Positions 48,414-56,002 of a DNA stretch of 64,000 nt are shown here, in pieces. The translations under genes were made by a program, and so were the position numbers. Each line of letters starts with the position of its first letter. The stretch's first letter is position 1. The notes below the pieces were generated by a model. The model had not been told where the DNA came from. It saw only the letters and a program-made list of their open reading frames with translations, and ran no database searches. This DNA comes from Microbulbifer sp. Q7 (GTDB lineage Bacteria > Pseudomonadota > Gammaproteobacteria > Pseudomonadales > Cellvibrionaceae), in the NCBI RefSeq assembly GCF_001639145.1, contig NZ_LROY01000002.1:714501-778500 (forward strand), in the 5' to 3' direction.

Positions 48414-49092
48414 TCATTCATTCAACTTCCGCAGCGTTGCCTTGCGTGGCCTGGTGTTGGGCCTCGCGGGACTTGTCGCCGCCTGTGGCAGCTCGGGCGT
48501 ACAGGAGTCTGCCGACACGCCGGCACTGCGTCAGCAAAATCAGAGTGAATACCGCCAGTTGCTGCAAGAGGCCTATCAGCTGAGTTTCACCCTGGACTTC
48601 GACCGGCTGCGGCTGGCGTATGTGAAGTCACCGGAATACAACCCTTACGGGGGCATGAAGCTGGATGGGCTTCCCGAGGCATACGGGTCGGTGGAGCGCG
48701 CGGACTTCCAGGAATGCCTGCGCAATGTCGACAAGGTGTTGAAGCACAATTACATGAGCCTGGAAGCACACATGATTGGTGTCGTGTGCAGTGGGCAGGC
48801 GGGTGAGTTTGAACGGGAAGATCAGCACCGCTACATGGTGGAGGGACTGATGACCTCTATCGAAAATAGTGGCGATGGCAAATCCCAGGAGAGTGCGTTT
48901 CTCACCATCAGCACGTCGGAGCTGCGGGGTTTTGTGCGTTTGAAAGGCCTGCAGGTTCTGGATCAGTCGATCGTGTACGACAAGCAGGGCATCTACGACA
49001 AAATGCAGGTGCGGGACCCGGAATCCGGTGAAGAGTATCCGCTGTTTTTCAATGTCAGCCAGCAGTTCGCGCAGGGCTCCGGGGGGGAATGA
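48394..49092 (+). CDS. DUF4919-like lipoprotein
   Basis: A 232-residue lipoprotein. A 30-residue signal ends in the lipobox LVAAC with lipidated C31, followed by GSSG, so sorting to the outer membrane is likely. The body (LLQEAYQLSFTLDFDRLRLAYVKSPEYNP, then QVRDPESGEEYPLFFNVSQQF) resembles DUF4919. It overlaps the patatin stop by 20 bases, so both are probably translated from one message. Function unknown. Confidence 0.8.
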   Translation: MAIHPRDHSFNFRSVALRGLVLGLAGLVAACGSSGVQESADTPALRQQNQSEYRQLLQEAYQLSFTLDFDRLRLAYVKSPEYNPYGGMKLDGLPEAYGSVERADFQECLRNVDKVLKHNYMSLEAHMIGVVCSGQAGEFEREDQHRYMVEGLMTSIENSGDGKSQESAFLTISTSELRGFVRLKGLQVLDQSIVYDKQGIYDKMQVRDPESGEEYPLFFNVSQQFAQGSGGE

Positions 49093-49103
49093 TTCCCCCC
49101 CCT

Positions 49104-51377
49104 TCACATCAGAAATTGTGAAAGTTTTTCCCATTCAAAGCGGCGTGTCTTGCGATCGCTGAACAATATTTCCACTTTCGAATCTTCCCACTTGGTTACC
49201 CTGCCGTAGCCCAGCTTCTGGTGCTTGATACTTTCTCCGAGCTGGGGTTTACGCAGCGCGGCGCGCGGTGCATTGATCTCGGGGTTGTAATCACAGGCTG
49301 CCAGATACCTGAGGGCGAGGCGGGTTACTGGAACCGGGGTCGTAATATTTGGCGGGCGCACGGGCAGGGTTTCCCCGAGCAGGTTGCTGAGCGTCAGGTG
49401 CATTTCATCAAGAAACACCGATGGCTTTTGCTCTGAATCGGATTGGCGGGGATTGCGTGTATCCGTTTCCGGTAGGGGTGCCAGCAGGTAGAGCTGCTTC
49501 CTTGCGCGGGTCATGGCCACATACATCAACCGGCGCTCACTTTCCGTGGATGCGGGGGTAGAGAAGTCCCGCTGGGGCTGGTAAGGCATATTGTGCACGC
49601 TCATCGCAGGAATGATCACCTGGTCCCATTCCAGACCCTTGGACTGGTGCATGGTGGTGATTTGAATGGCGTCTGCGGGTGCCTCAGCGGCGGGGTTATC
49701 TTCTCCGTCATGCTGCTGTTGATGTTGGCGCTGAAGCTGCTGAAGGTGTTCCAGCGTTTCTCGTGCAGGCATGTGCAACTGATCGAGGTACTGGCAGAAG
49801 GTCAGAATGGTTTGCTGCTTTTCCTCTGCTTGCTGGCGATTGAACGCGTCTTCGCCGATCCCGCTTAGATAATCCAGGTCGCTCAGTTGTCGGCGCACCA
49901 GCTCGCCGCCGTGACCACGCCATTTTTCCATTTGCTGCAGCAGTTCCGCGCGTTGCCTGAGCCGTTTGCACTGGTGCTGGCTGAGGGACTCCGGAATCAG
50001 CTTGAGCAGCTGCTTGCCCCAGCCTTTTTCATGGCGGGCGAGGCGTTCACATATGGGTTCGAGAATCGCACGGGGAATCCGGATGTGCGGTGCGGTCATC
50101 CATTCGTAGAGACCCTGGGCGCGGCGTTTGCTGCTCTGCTCGGCAAATCGACCGGCGGCGATATTCAGGCTCCAGAACAGGGGGCGCAGCTCGCGCCGGG
50201 ACAGAACCGTATTGCGGTTGCCAGAGCGATAGGGAATGTTGTTGGCCAGCAGGGCGAGTTCCAGCGGTGCGGCCAGTGACCAGAGCCGAACCAGTATCGC
50301 CATGGTGGCAAGCGAGGTGCCCTGTTGTTGGCAGCGGCGGATGTGTTCCACCAGCCACTTGCCTTCATTTTCCGTATGCACTTGCTGTAACTGGGTTTCG
50401 GCGTGGGGGTTACCGGACACGCAAAAAATATCTGCGCGCTCACGGTTATTGTGAATGAAGTGGTTGGCCGCCAACGACAGGCTGTGGCCGTAGCGGAAGG
50501 TGCGGCTCAGCTGATAAATATTCGACGGCGGGAAATCCCCATCGAACAACCGCAATAGAAATTCGGGGCGCGACCCGCGCCACTCATAAATGGTTTGATC
50601 CGGGTCGCCGATGGCGATGACGTTGCCGGATTTGCCATGTAAAACACGCAGCAGGTAGTGTTGGATCTCGTTGATGTCCTGATACTCGTCTACCAGGATA
50701 TCTTCGTAAAATCCTCCATACTGCTCTGCGATCTCCGGTTGCTGGCTAAACAGCATGACCGGGTCATAAATCAGGTCCGCATAGGTTACCGCGTTCTGTG
50801 CGCGTCGCCAGTTTTCAAAATGGCGAAACACCTTCAGGAAATACAGGTATTCATCGCCGAGCTTGAGACGCTGAAACGCGCTCAGGTCACCGCTGAGTAC
50901 GGTCTTTGTGTAATCGATGAAAAACTCGGCAGCCTCGGTTTCTGACTGCTTGCGCGCGCGGATGTCTTCAATTTCTGCCGGTGGCGCACAGGCCTCAATG
51001 GCTTTCCAGATCTGCAACTGGACTACAGATTGCGGCAGGGGTTTGAGATTGGTGTGTTCAATCTGGCCGCGGGCGATCAGACGCTGATAAATCTTGAATC
51101 CCAGGCTGTGGAAGGTATTGACCGGGGGGATGGCGTTGCCGCATAGGTTTGCCAGGCGTTGGGCAAAATCTTCTCGCGCGTTGCGGTTGTACATCAGTAC
51201 CAGTATGCGTGCGGGTGCCACGCCGGCTGCCAGTCGGTTTTTGATGTAGTAGAGCAGGGCCGTGGTCTTTCCGGAACCGGCAACGGCAATGATTTTTGCG
51301 TGCCCGCCGGAATGGTTGGCGATGGCAAGCTGCTCTTCCGTGAGCGTTTCCGGGAGATGGGAGGTGTCACCTGACAT
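49104..51377 (-). CDS. UvrD/Rep-family superfamily 1 DNA helicase
   Basis: A 757-residue SF1A helicase. Walker A is AVAGSGKTTALLYY (motif I); the DEYQDINEIQHYLL stretch is motif II; GDPDQTIYEWRGS is motif III; and QLSRTFRYGHSL, TMHQSKGLEWDQVIIP and YVAMTRARKQLYLLAP are motifs IV-VI. The C-terminal ~45 residues (ESIKHQKLGYGRVTKWEDSK) resemble the UvrD C-terminal Tudor-like domain. It is shorter in 2B than UvrD. AGGAA precedes the start at 51377. A LexA-box-like sequence lies just upstream, suggesting a role in the SOS response. Confidence 0.88.
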   Translation of the reverse strand: MSGDTSHLPETLTEEQLAIANHSGGHAKIIAVAGSGKTTALLYYIKNRLAAGVAPARILVLMYNRNAREDFAQRLANLCGNAIPPVNTFHSLGFKIYQRLIARGQIEHTNLKPLPQSVVQLQIWKAIEACAPPAEIEDIRARKQSETEAAEFFIDYTKTVLSGDLSAFQRLKLGDEYLYFLKVFRHFENWRRAQNAVTYADLIYDPVMLFSQQPEIAEQYGGFYEDILVDEYQDINEIQHYLLRVLHGKSGNVIAIGDPDQTIYEWRGSRPEFLLRLFDGDFPPSNIYQLSRTFRYGHSLSLAANHFIHNNRERADIFCVSGNPHAETQLQQVHTENEGKWLVEHIRRCQQQGTSLATMAILVRLWSLAAPLELALLANNIPYRSGNRNTVLSRRELRPLFWSLNIAAGRFAEQSSKRRAQGLYEWMTAPHIRIPRAILEPICERLARHEKGWGKQLLKLIPESLSQHQCKRLRQRAELLQQMEKWRGHGGELVRRQLSDLDYLSGIGEDAFNRQQAEEKQQTILTFCQYLDQLHMPARETLEHLQQLQRQHQQQHDGEDNPAAEAPADAIQITTMHQSKGLEWDQVIIPAMSVHNMPYQPQRDFSTPASTESERRLMYVAMTRARKQLYLLAPLPETDTRNPRQSDSEQKPSVFLDEMHLTLSNLLGETLPVRPPNITTPVPVTRLALRYLAACDYNPEINAPRAALRKPQLGESIKHQKLGYGRVTKWEDSKVEILFSDRKTRRFEWEKLSQFLM

Positions 51378-51414
51378 GGAGTTCCTGTACCGCGTAGCTG
51401 CAAACACTGAAAAA

Positions 51415-51434
51415 TACTGTATATATTGCCAGTA
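51415..51434 (-). promoter_or_regulatory. LexA (SOS) box candidate upstream of the helicase gene
   Basis: TACTG at 51415-51419, an AT-rich centre, and CAGTA at 51430-51434: CTG-N10-CAG with flanking TA on both sides, 17 of 20 positions equal to the E. coli consensus. It lies 37 bases before the helicase ATG and overlaps likely promoter sequence. Confidence 0.65.
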
Positions 51435-51456
51435 TTGGTCGTGACGGTACAGGGCT

Positions 51457-53193
51457 TTATGCGGGCTCCTCTTCGGCGGGCGGCGCTTCGTTACCGTGGC
51501 GCAGTGCCAGCTCGGCAATGTAGGACGACAGGAATATACGACCGGTGAGCTTTTCCAGTAGTTTGGAGCGGCTCAGGCGGTCCAGTACCGGTCCCTTTAC
51601 TTCGGAAAGGTGCAGCCGAATGCTGCGACGTCTCAGGTCCTTGTTGATCTGGTGCAGCCGCTCCAGTGCAGTGCCGTCAATACGACTCACCGAGGACAGG
51701 ATCAATACCAGGTCGCGGGTGTCCGGGTGGCGTTTCAGCTCGCTGAGCAGTCGGTCTTCCACGGCGCTGATATTACTGAAGAACAGACTTTCGTCGATAC
51801 GCAGGAATAGAATGTCCTTGTGGGTTTCTACATCGTACCGGAGGACGTTGCGGAACTGCTCCGTGCCTGGCATCCGCCCCACGACGGCGATGTGTGGCCG
51901 GCTGCTGCGCCAGATCAGGGTGGCAAAGGAGAGACCAATCCCCAGCGCAATGCCCACTTCGACACCAAAAAGCAGCACACCCATAAAGGTACATAACATG
52001 GCGGTACCATCGGTGCGATCGTAGCGCCAGTTGTGAATGAAACCGCGAAAATCAAACAGGCTTGCTGCGGCAACAATAATGATGGCCGCAAGCACGGTGA
52101 GTGGCAGCTCGCTGAACAGGCCGGTGAGGTACAGCAGTACGGGCACCATCATCAGCGCCGCCAGTACGCCTGCCAATGGCGAGACGGCACCGGCTTCGGC
52201 GTTGACCGCGGTGCGCGAAAAACTCCCTGCCACGGGCAGCCCGCCGGAGAGGCTACTGGTGATGTTGGCGGCGCCAAGCCCGAGGAGTTCCCCGTCCGCG
52301 TTCAGGCGTTCCCCACGCTGTGTCGCCAGTGCCTGGGCGATGGAAAGACTCTCCACAAAGGTCAGCAGGGAAATAATCAGTGCAGGCAGTAATAGCCGGT
52401 ACACCAGGTTGCCGTCTAGGTCCGGCAGCGCCACCTTCGGCAATCCGGCCGGAATATCACCAACGATATCCAGCTTGTCCCCGAGTTTCAGCCAGTGCAC
52501 CAACCCAATGGCACACAGCACCAGCAGCATTGGCATCAACCGTGCCGCCAGGCGCGCGAATTGTTTGGGTGCGCCGAGGCGGAACAACATCATGGGCAAC
52601 CACAGACGGCTGAAAATCAACACTACGGCCGTGGCGACACCGAACGTCATGGTGATCAGGTGGGCGTCGGGTAGGTGCTCCACGATATGAAACAGTTTTA
52701 TTGACGCGGTCTCACCGTCTGCTTTTATGCCCAGCAGCGCGGGGAGTTGGCCAACAATAATCAGTGCGGCGGCACCGGAGACAAATCCACTGATTACCGG
52801 GTGACTGAGCAGGTTCGCCAGGGTGCCGAGCTTGAACAGGCCCATGGCGAACAGGAACAGGCCGCTCAGAAGTGTCAGCACGAGGGCGGCGCCGATGTAT
52901 TCGGGGCTGCCGATTGCGGCCAGTGGAGTCAGGGCGGAGACCGTCATCAGGGAGAGGACAGCAGCGGGGCCGACGGACATGGCGCTGCTGCTGCCAAAGA
53001 CGGCGTAAGCGATCAGTGGGATCAGGCTGGCGTAGAGGCCCACATGAGGGGGGAGGCCGGCCAGCAGCGCGTAGGCCAGCCCTTGGGGCACCAGCAACAT
53101 GCCGGAAACCAGCGCCGCCGTGAGGTCAGAAGCCAGCCACCGGCGGCGGTAGTTTCTCAGCCAGTTGGGTATCAGTCGGTATGCCCGCTTCAC
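51457..53193 (-). CDS. SulP family anion permease with STAS domain (copy 1)
   Basis: A 578-residue SLC26/SulP transporter. The family signature PQGLAYALLAGLPPHVGLYAS is at residues ~36-56, and about a dozen transmembrane segments follow. A cytoplasmic STAS domain occupies the last ~130 residues (ILFLRIDESLFFSN, VLILSSVSRIDGTALE). It is the last gene of the arsR-yeeE-yedE minus-strand unit, 91 bases after yedE with a hairpin between. SulP proteins move sulfate, bicarbonate or other anions; sulfate or a sulfur oxyanion is inferred from context. Confidence 0.88.
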   Translation of the reverse strand: MKRAYRLIPNWLRNYRRRWLASDLTAALVSGMLLVPQGLAYALLAGLPPHVGLYASLIPLIAYAVFGSSSAMSVGPAAVLSLMTVSALTPLAAIGSPEYIGAALVLTLLSGLFLFAMGLFKLGTLANLLSHPVISGFVSGAAALIIVGQLPALLGIKADGETASIKLFHIVEHLPDAHLITMTFGVATAVVLIFSRLWLPMMLFRLGAPKQFARLAARLMPMLLVLCAIGLVHWLKLGDKLDIVGDIPAGLPKVALPDLDGNLVYRLLLPALIISLLTFVESLSIAQALATQRGERLNADGELLGLGAANITSSLSGGLPVAGSFSRTAVNAEAGAVSPLAGVLAALMMVPVLLYLTGLFSELPLTVLAAIIIVAAASLFDFRGFIHNWRYDRTDGTAMLCTFMGVLLFGVEVGIALGIGLSFATLIWRSSRPHIAVVGRMPGTEQFRNVLRYDVETHKDILFLRIDESLFFSNISAVEDRLLSELKRHPDTRDLVLILSSVSRIDGTALERLHQINKDLRRRSIRLHLSEVKGPVLDRLSRSKLLEKLTGRIFLSSYIAELALRHGNEAPPAEEEPA

Positions 53194-53252
53194 GTGTGCA
53201 GTAGTGGTCCAGAGGCCTGATGGATTCCATCAGGATAGCTGCTGCTGCGGGG

Positions 53253-53273
53253 GCAGGGCCAGTTTGGCCCTGC
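53253..53273 (-). other. Hairpin between yedE-like and SulP genes
   Basis: GCAGGGCCA and TGGCCCTGC form a perfect 9-bp stem with a GTT loop. No T tract follows on the minus strand, so an attenuator or RNA-processing site within the operon is more likely than a terminator. Confidence 0.5.
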
Positions 53274-53283
53274 AAATCAGGGC

Positions 53284-53706
53284 TCAGCCGGAGCGTGCCT
53301 GGAGTGCGCGGAACACCAGCATTCCGCTCACCATGGCCAATACAAATACCAGGGCGCCGAGCTGGAGCGCACCGGTGGCGACAATCCCCGGGCCCGGGCA
53401 AAAACCGGCCAGTCCCCAGCCAATACCAAACGCCAGACTGCCCAGCACAAGCCGGCGGTCGAGCTTGCGATTGCCGGGCAGGTGAATTGGCTCGCCCAAA
53501 ATGGCGTGCTCGCGTTTTTTGGCGAGCAGGAAGGCGGGTAGGCCCACGGCGATGGCGCCGCCCATTACCAGTGCCAGAGACGGGTCCCAGGCGCCAAAAA
53601 GGTCGAGAAACCCGAGGACTTTCTCGGGATTGGCCATGCCGGAGAGCAGTAGGCCAACGCTGAAAATCAACCCGGAGACAAAAGCGGAGATGGTGAGTTT
53701 ATTCAT
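53284..53706 (-). CDS. YeeE/YedE family membrane protein, small half
   Basis: A 140-residue membrane protein with four hydrophobic segments. The key motif is AGFCPGPGIV with C103, which resembles one of the conserved Cys sites of the TsuA/YeeE thiosulfate transporters. It pairs with the next upstream gene, whose stop is 4 bases before its start; the two correspond to the N- and C-terminal halves of full-length YeeE. A longer frame to 53760 is unlikely. Probable role: uptake of thiosulfate or another sulfur compound. Confidence 0.85.
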   Translation of the reverse strand: MNKLTISAFVSGLIFSVGLLLSGMANPEKVLGFLDLFGAWDPSLALVMGGAIAVGLPAFLLAKKREHAILGEPIHLPGNRKLDRRLVLGSLAFGIGWGLAGFCPGPGIVATGALQLGALVFVLAMVSGMLVFRALQARSG

Positions 53707-53710
53707 GGCT

Positions 53711-54145
53711 TCAGGCCCCCAGCAGATGACGGACAATGTAGACCGTGGCGAAACCGCCAAACATGAAGGTCATGGTGGCGGCCAGTGACCGCGGCGACAG
53801 GCGGGACAGCCCGCAGACGCCGTGGCCGCTGGTGCAGCCTGCCGCGTAGCGGGTGCCAATACCCACCAGCAGGCCGGCGGCGATGAGAACCGGGTAGCTG
53901 GCGTTGATTTCGATGGTGGGAAGGGTGTGGAACAGGGCCCAGACCGCTGGCCCCGCGAGTAACCCGAGCACAAAGGCAAACTGCCAGCCGCGGCTGCCGC
54001 GTTCATTGTTCAGCAGGCCGCCGAGAATGCCGGAAATACCGGCAATACGGCCATTCATCAGGATTAGCCAGGCACTGGCCAAGCCGATCAATATGCCGCC
54101 GGCGAGGGCGGTCAGGGGGGTGAATGCGTTCCAGTCTATGTTCAT
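53711..54145 (-). CDS. YeeE/YedE family membrane protein, large half
   Basis: A 144-residue membrane protein with the motif [10 protein letters not shown] (C104 and C111), the hallmark of YeeE/YedE sulfur transporters. About four transmembrane helices. It lies 9 bases after the arsR-type gene and 4 bases before the second half, so translation of the pair is probably coupled. In Xylella and Agrobacterium, related membrane genes belong to the BigR-controlled sulfide detoxification operon. Confidence 0.87.
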   Translation of the reverse strand: MNIDWNAFTPLTALAGGILIGLASAWLILMNGRIAGISGILGGLLNNERGSRGWQFAFVLGLLAGPAVWALFHTLPTIEINASYPVLIAAGLLVGIGTRYAAGCTSGHGVCGLSRLSPRSLAATMTFMFGGFATVYIVRHLLGA

Positions 54146-54154
54146 GGTGGTGAG

Positions 54155-54481
54155 CTACTCCGCGCAATACAGTTGATACAAAGTTTGTAGCAGGGACAGG
54201 ACCTTCGGGTCAGCTACCTGGTAGTAGACCCGCTTGCCCGCCTTGCGGGTTGTGACCAGGCCTTCCCGGCGCAAGACACCCAGTTGTTGCGAAAGGCTTG
54301 GCTGGCGAATATCCAGTCGTTCTTCAATCTCGCTGACGCACAGTTCTTCCTGGCTCAGCTGACACAGCAGTAACAGGCGATCCTGGTTTCCGAGTGAGCG
54401 CAACAGCAAGGAGGCCTCCCCCGCGGCGGCGCGCATTTTGTCGAGCTGGTTATCGAGCTGGCTGTCACTGCTGTCTGGCAT
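54155..54481 (-). CDS. ArsR-family regulator, BigR/SqrR-like
   Basis: A 108-residue winged-helix repressor (LLLRSLGNQDRLLLLCQL, RQPSLSQQLGVLRREGLVTTRK). It has C40 in helix 2 and C106 near the C-terminus, spaced 66 residues apart just as the two sulfide-sensing cysteines of BigR (C42/C108) and SqrR (C41/C107). C48 is extra. These sensors form a tetrasulfide on persulfide exposure and release DNA. The metal-binding ELCVC motif of arsenic sensors is absent. It probably represses both divergent operons from 54490-54660. Confidence 0.85.
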   Translation of the reverse strand: MPDSSDSQLDNQLDKMRAAAGEASLLLRSLGNQDRLLLLCQLSQEELCVSEIEERLDIRQPSLSQQLGVLRREGLVTTRKAGKRVYYQVADPKVLSLLQTLYQLYCAE

Positions 54482-54564
54482 GGTGGTGCTACTTGGGCGG
54501 TCTCTTTGGGTGTTGTCGTGTCACCTGGTGGCGACCCGCTAATACTTTCACAAAAAATATTATA

Positions 54565-54593
54565 TTGAAATGTATAGTAACGGAAGTTATATT
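54565..54593 (+). promoter_or_regulatory. Promoter of the persulfide dioxygenase operon
   Basis: TTGAAA at 54565-54570, a 17-base spacer and TATATT at 54588-54593. A minus-strand -10-like TATAAT (54559-54564) lies right beside it, so the ArsR gene and this operon probably share a compact AT-rich control region (54541-54625) where the repressor would bind. Confidence 0.65.
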
Positions 54594-54662
54594 TCCCAAA
54601 GTTATTAAGTTATTCCTAAATCATCTATGATGCTTCGCGGGATCACCAGATGGGAGAAGACC

Positions 54663-55541
54663 ATGACCGCTATTGCCTCGCGCCCCCTTGTGCAAGCCTT
54701 CCTCGACCAGGACACCGAAACCTGGAGCTACGTGATTTACGACCGGGTTGGCGGCAGTGCTGCTGTGATTGATGCGGTGCTGGATTTCGATCAGGCATCG
54801 GGGCGTACCGGTACGGATGGTGCGGAAAAAATTGTCAGGTTCGTGCGCGACAACGAACTGACCGTGGAGTGGGTGCTGGAAACCCACGCTCATGCGGACC
54901 ACCTTTCTGCCGCGCCGTATATTCGCGAACAGCTCGGCGGCAAGATCGCCATCGGCGACCATATTCGCCAGGTGCAGAGCATCTTCCGCGACGTGTTCAA
55001 TCTGGAAAAAGAGTTTCTGGTGGATGGCTCCCAGTTCGACCACCTGTTCCACGATGGCGACACCTTCACCATTGGTGAGCTGCAAGGGCGAGTGATCTAC
55101 GTGCCCGGGCATACGCCAGCGGACATGGCGTGGCTTATCGGGGATGCCCTATTTGTGGGTGACACCCTGTTTTTGCCCGATGTGGGCAGCGCGCGCTGCG
55201 ATTTCCCCGGTGGTGATGGGCGGGCGCTGTACCAGTCGGTGCAAAAGCTGCTGTCACTGCCGGAAGATACCCGGATGTTTATGTGTCACGACTACCCGCC
55301 CAACGACACCCGCGAGCATCGGTGTGAAACCAGCGTGGGTGCGCAAAAGCGCAGCAACATCCATTTGCACGACGGTATCAGCGAAGACGAGTTTGTAAAA
55401 ATGCGCAGCGAGCGGGATGCCACCCTGGGCATGCCGCGGCTGATCCTGCCCTCGATTCAGGTCAATATTCGCGCCGGGCAAATGCCGCCGGCGGAAGACA
55501 ACGGCACCGTGTACCTCAAGGTGCCGATTAACAAACTGTAA
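54663..55541 (+). CDS. MBL-fold persulfide dioxygenase-like protein
   Basis: A 292-residue metallo-beta-lactamase-fold protein of the ETHE1/Blh group, which oxidises glutathione persulfide to sulfite. The metal motif THAHADH is at residues 74-80, with YVPGHTPADMAW, FVGDTLFLPDVGSARCDFPGG and HDYPPNDTREHR supplying the remaining ligands. The start at 54663 follows GGGAGA; a longer frame from 54627 is rejected. It is the first gene of the plus-strand sulfur operon. I cannot separate ETHE1 from Blh by sight. Confidence 0.88.
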   Translation: MTAIASRPLVQAFLDQDTETWSYVIYDRVGGSAAVIDAVLDFDQASGRTGTDGAEKIVRFVRDNELTVEWVLETHAHADHLSAAPYIREQLGGKIAIGDHIRQVQSIFRDVFNLEKEFLVDGSQFDHLFHDGDTFTIGELQGRVIYVPGHTPADMAWLIGDALFVGDTLFLPDVGSARCDFPGGDGRALYQSVQKLLSLPEDTRMFMCHDYPPNDTREHRCETSVGAQKRSNIHLHDGISEDEFVKMRSERDATLGMPRLILPSIQVNIRAGQMPPAEDNGTVYLKVPINKL

Positions 55542-55557
55542 CGGCTGGAGTAACTAC

Positions 55558-55968
55558 GTGATGGAAATCAAGCAACTCGATAAGCAGGTGTCTGTATCCG
55601 CGGAGCCGGCACTGAACGAAATGTCGGCGCTGGCGAAAGGTGGGGTGACGGTCGTGGTATGTAATCGCCCGGAGCACGAAGCAGAGGGGCAGCCTTCCTA
55701 TGCGGAGCTGGAGCAGGCAGTGACCGAGGCGGGTATGGAGTTTATCGCCATCCCGTTTTCCAGAGGCCAGATGCAGCCCGCGCACAGCGAGGAATTTGCC
55801 AAGGTGCTGAACAGCGGCAAAACGATTCATGCGTTCTGCCGTACAGGCAACCGTTCTGCCAACCTGTGGGCGGCGGCCAGCTGCCTGAATGGCGCCGACA
55901 AGAAACAGCTGCAACAGACTGCACAGCAGGCGGGCTTCGATATCAGTGGGGTGCTGGTGACCTACTAA
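55558..55968 (+). CDS. DUF442/TIGR01244-type sulfur-transferase-like protein
   Basis: A 136-residue protein of the Blh N-terminal/TIGR01244 family, related to dual-specificity phosphatases and rhodaneses. The active loop is HAFCRTGNRSANLW, giving C94 and R99 in a CxxxxR arrangement. In Xylella and Agrobacterium the equivalent is a domain fused to, or a gene beside, the MBL persulfide dioxygenase. Start GTG 55558 or the adjacent ATG. It lies 16 bases after the dioxygenase. It probably relays persulfide sulfur. Confidence 0.82.
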   Translation: MMEIKQLDKQVSVSAEPALNEMSALAKGGVTVVVCNRPEHEAEGQPSYAELEQAVTEAGMEFIAIPFSRGQMQPAHSEEFAKVLNSGKTIHAFCRTGNRSANLWAAASCLNGADKKQLQQTAQQAGFDISGVLVTY

Positions 55969-56002
55969 AACGCCTACCAGTGGGACGCCTGCCAGAGGAA
56001 TT

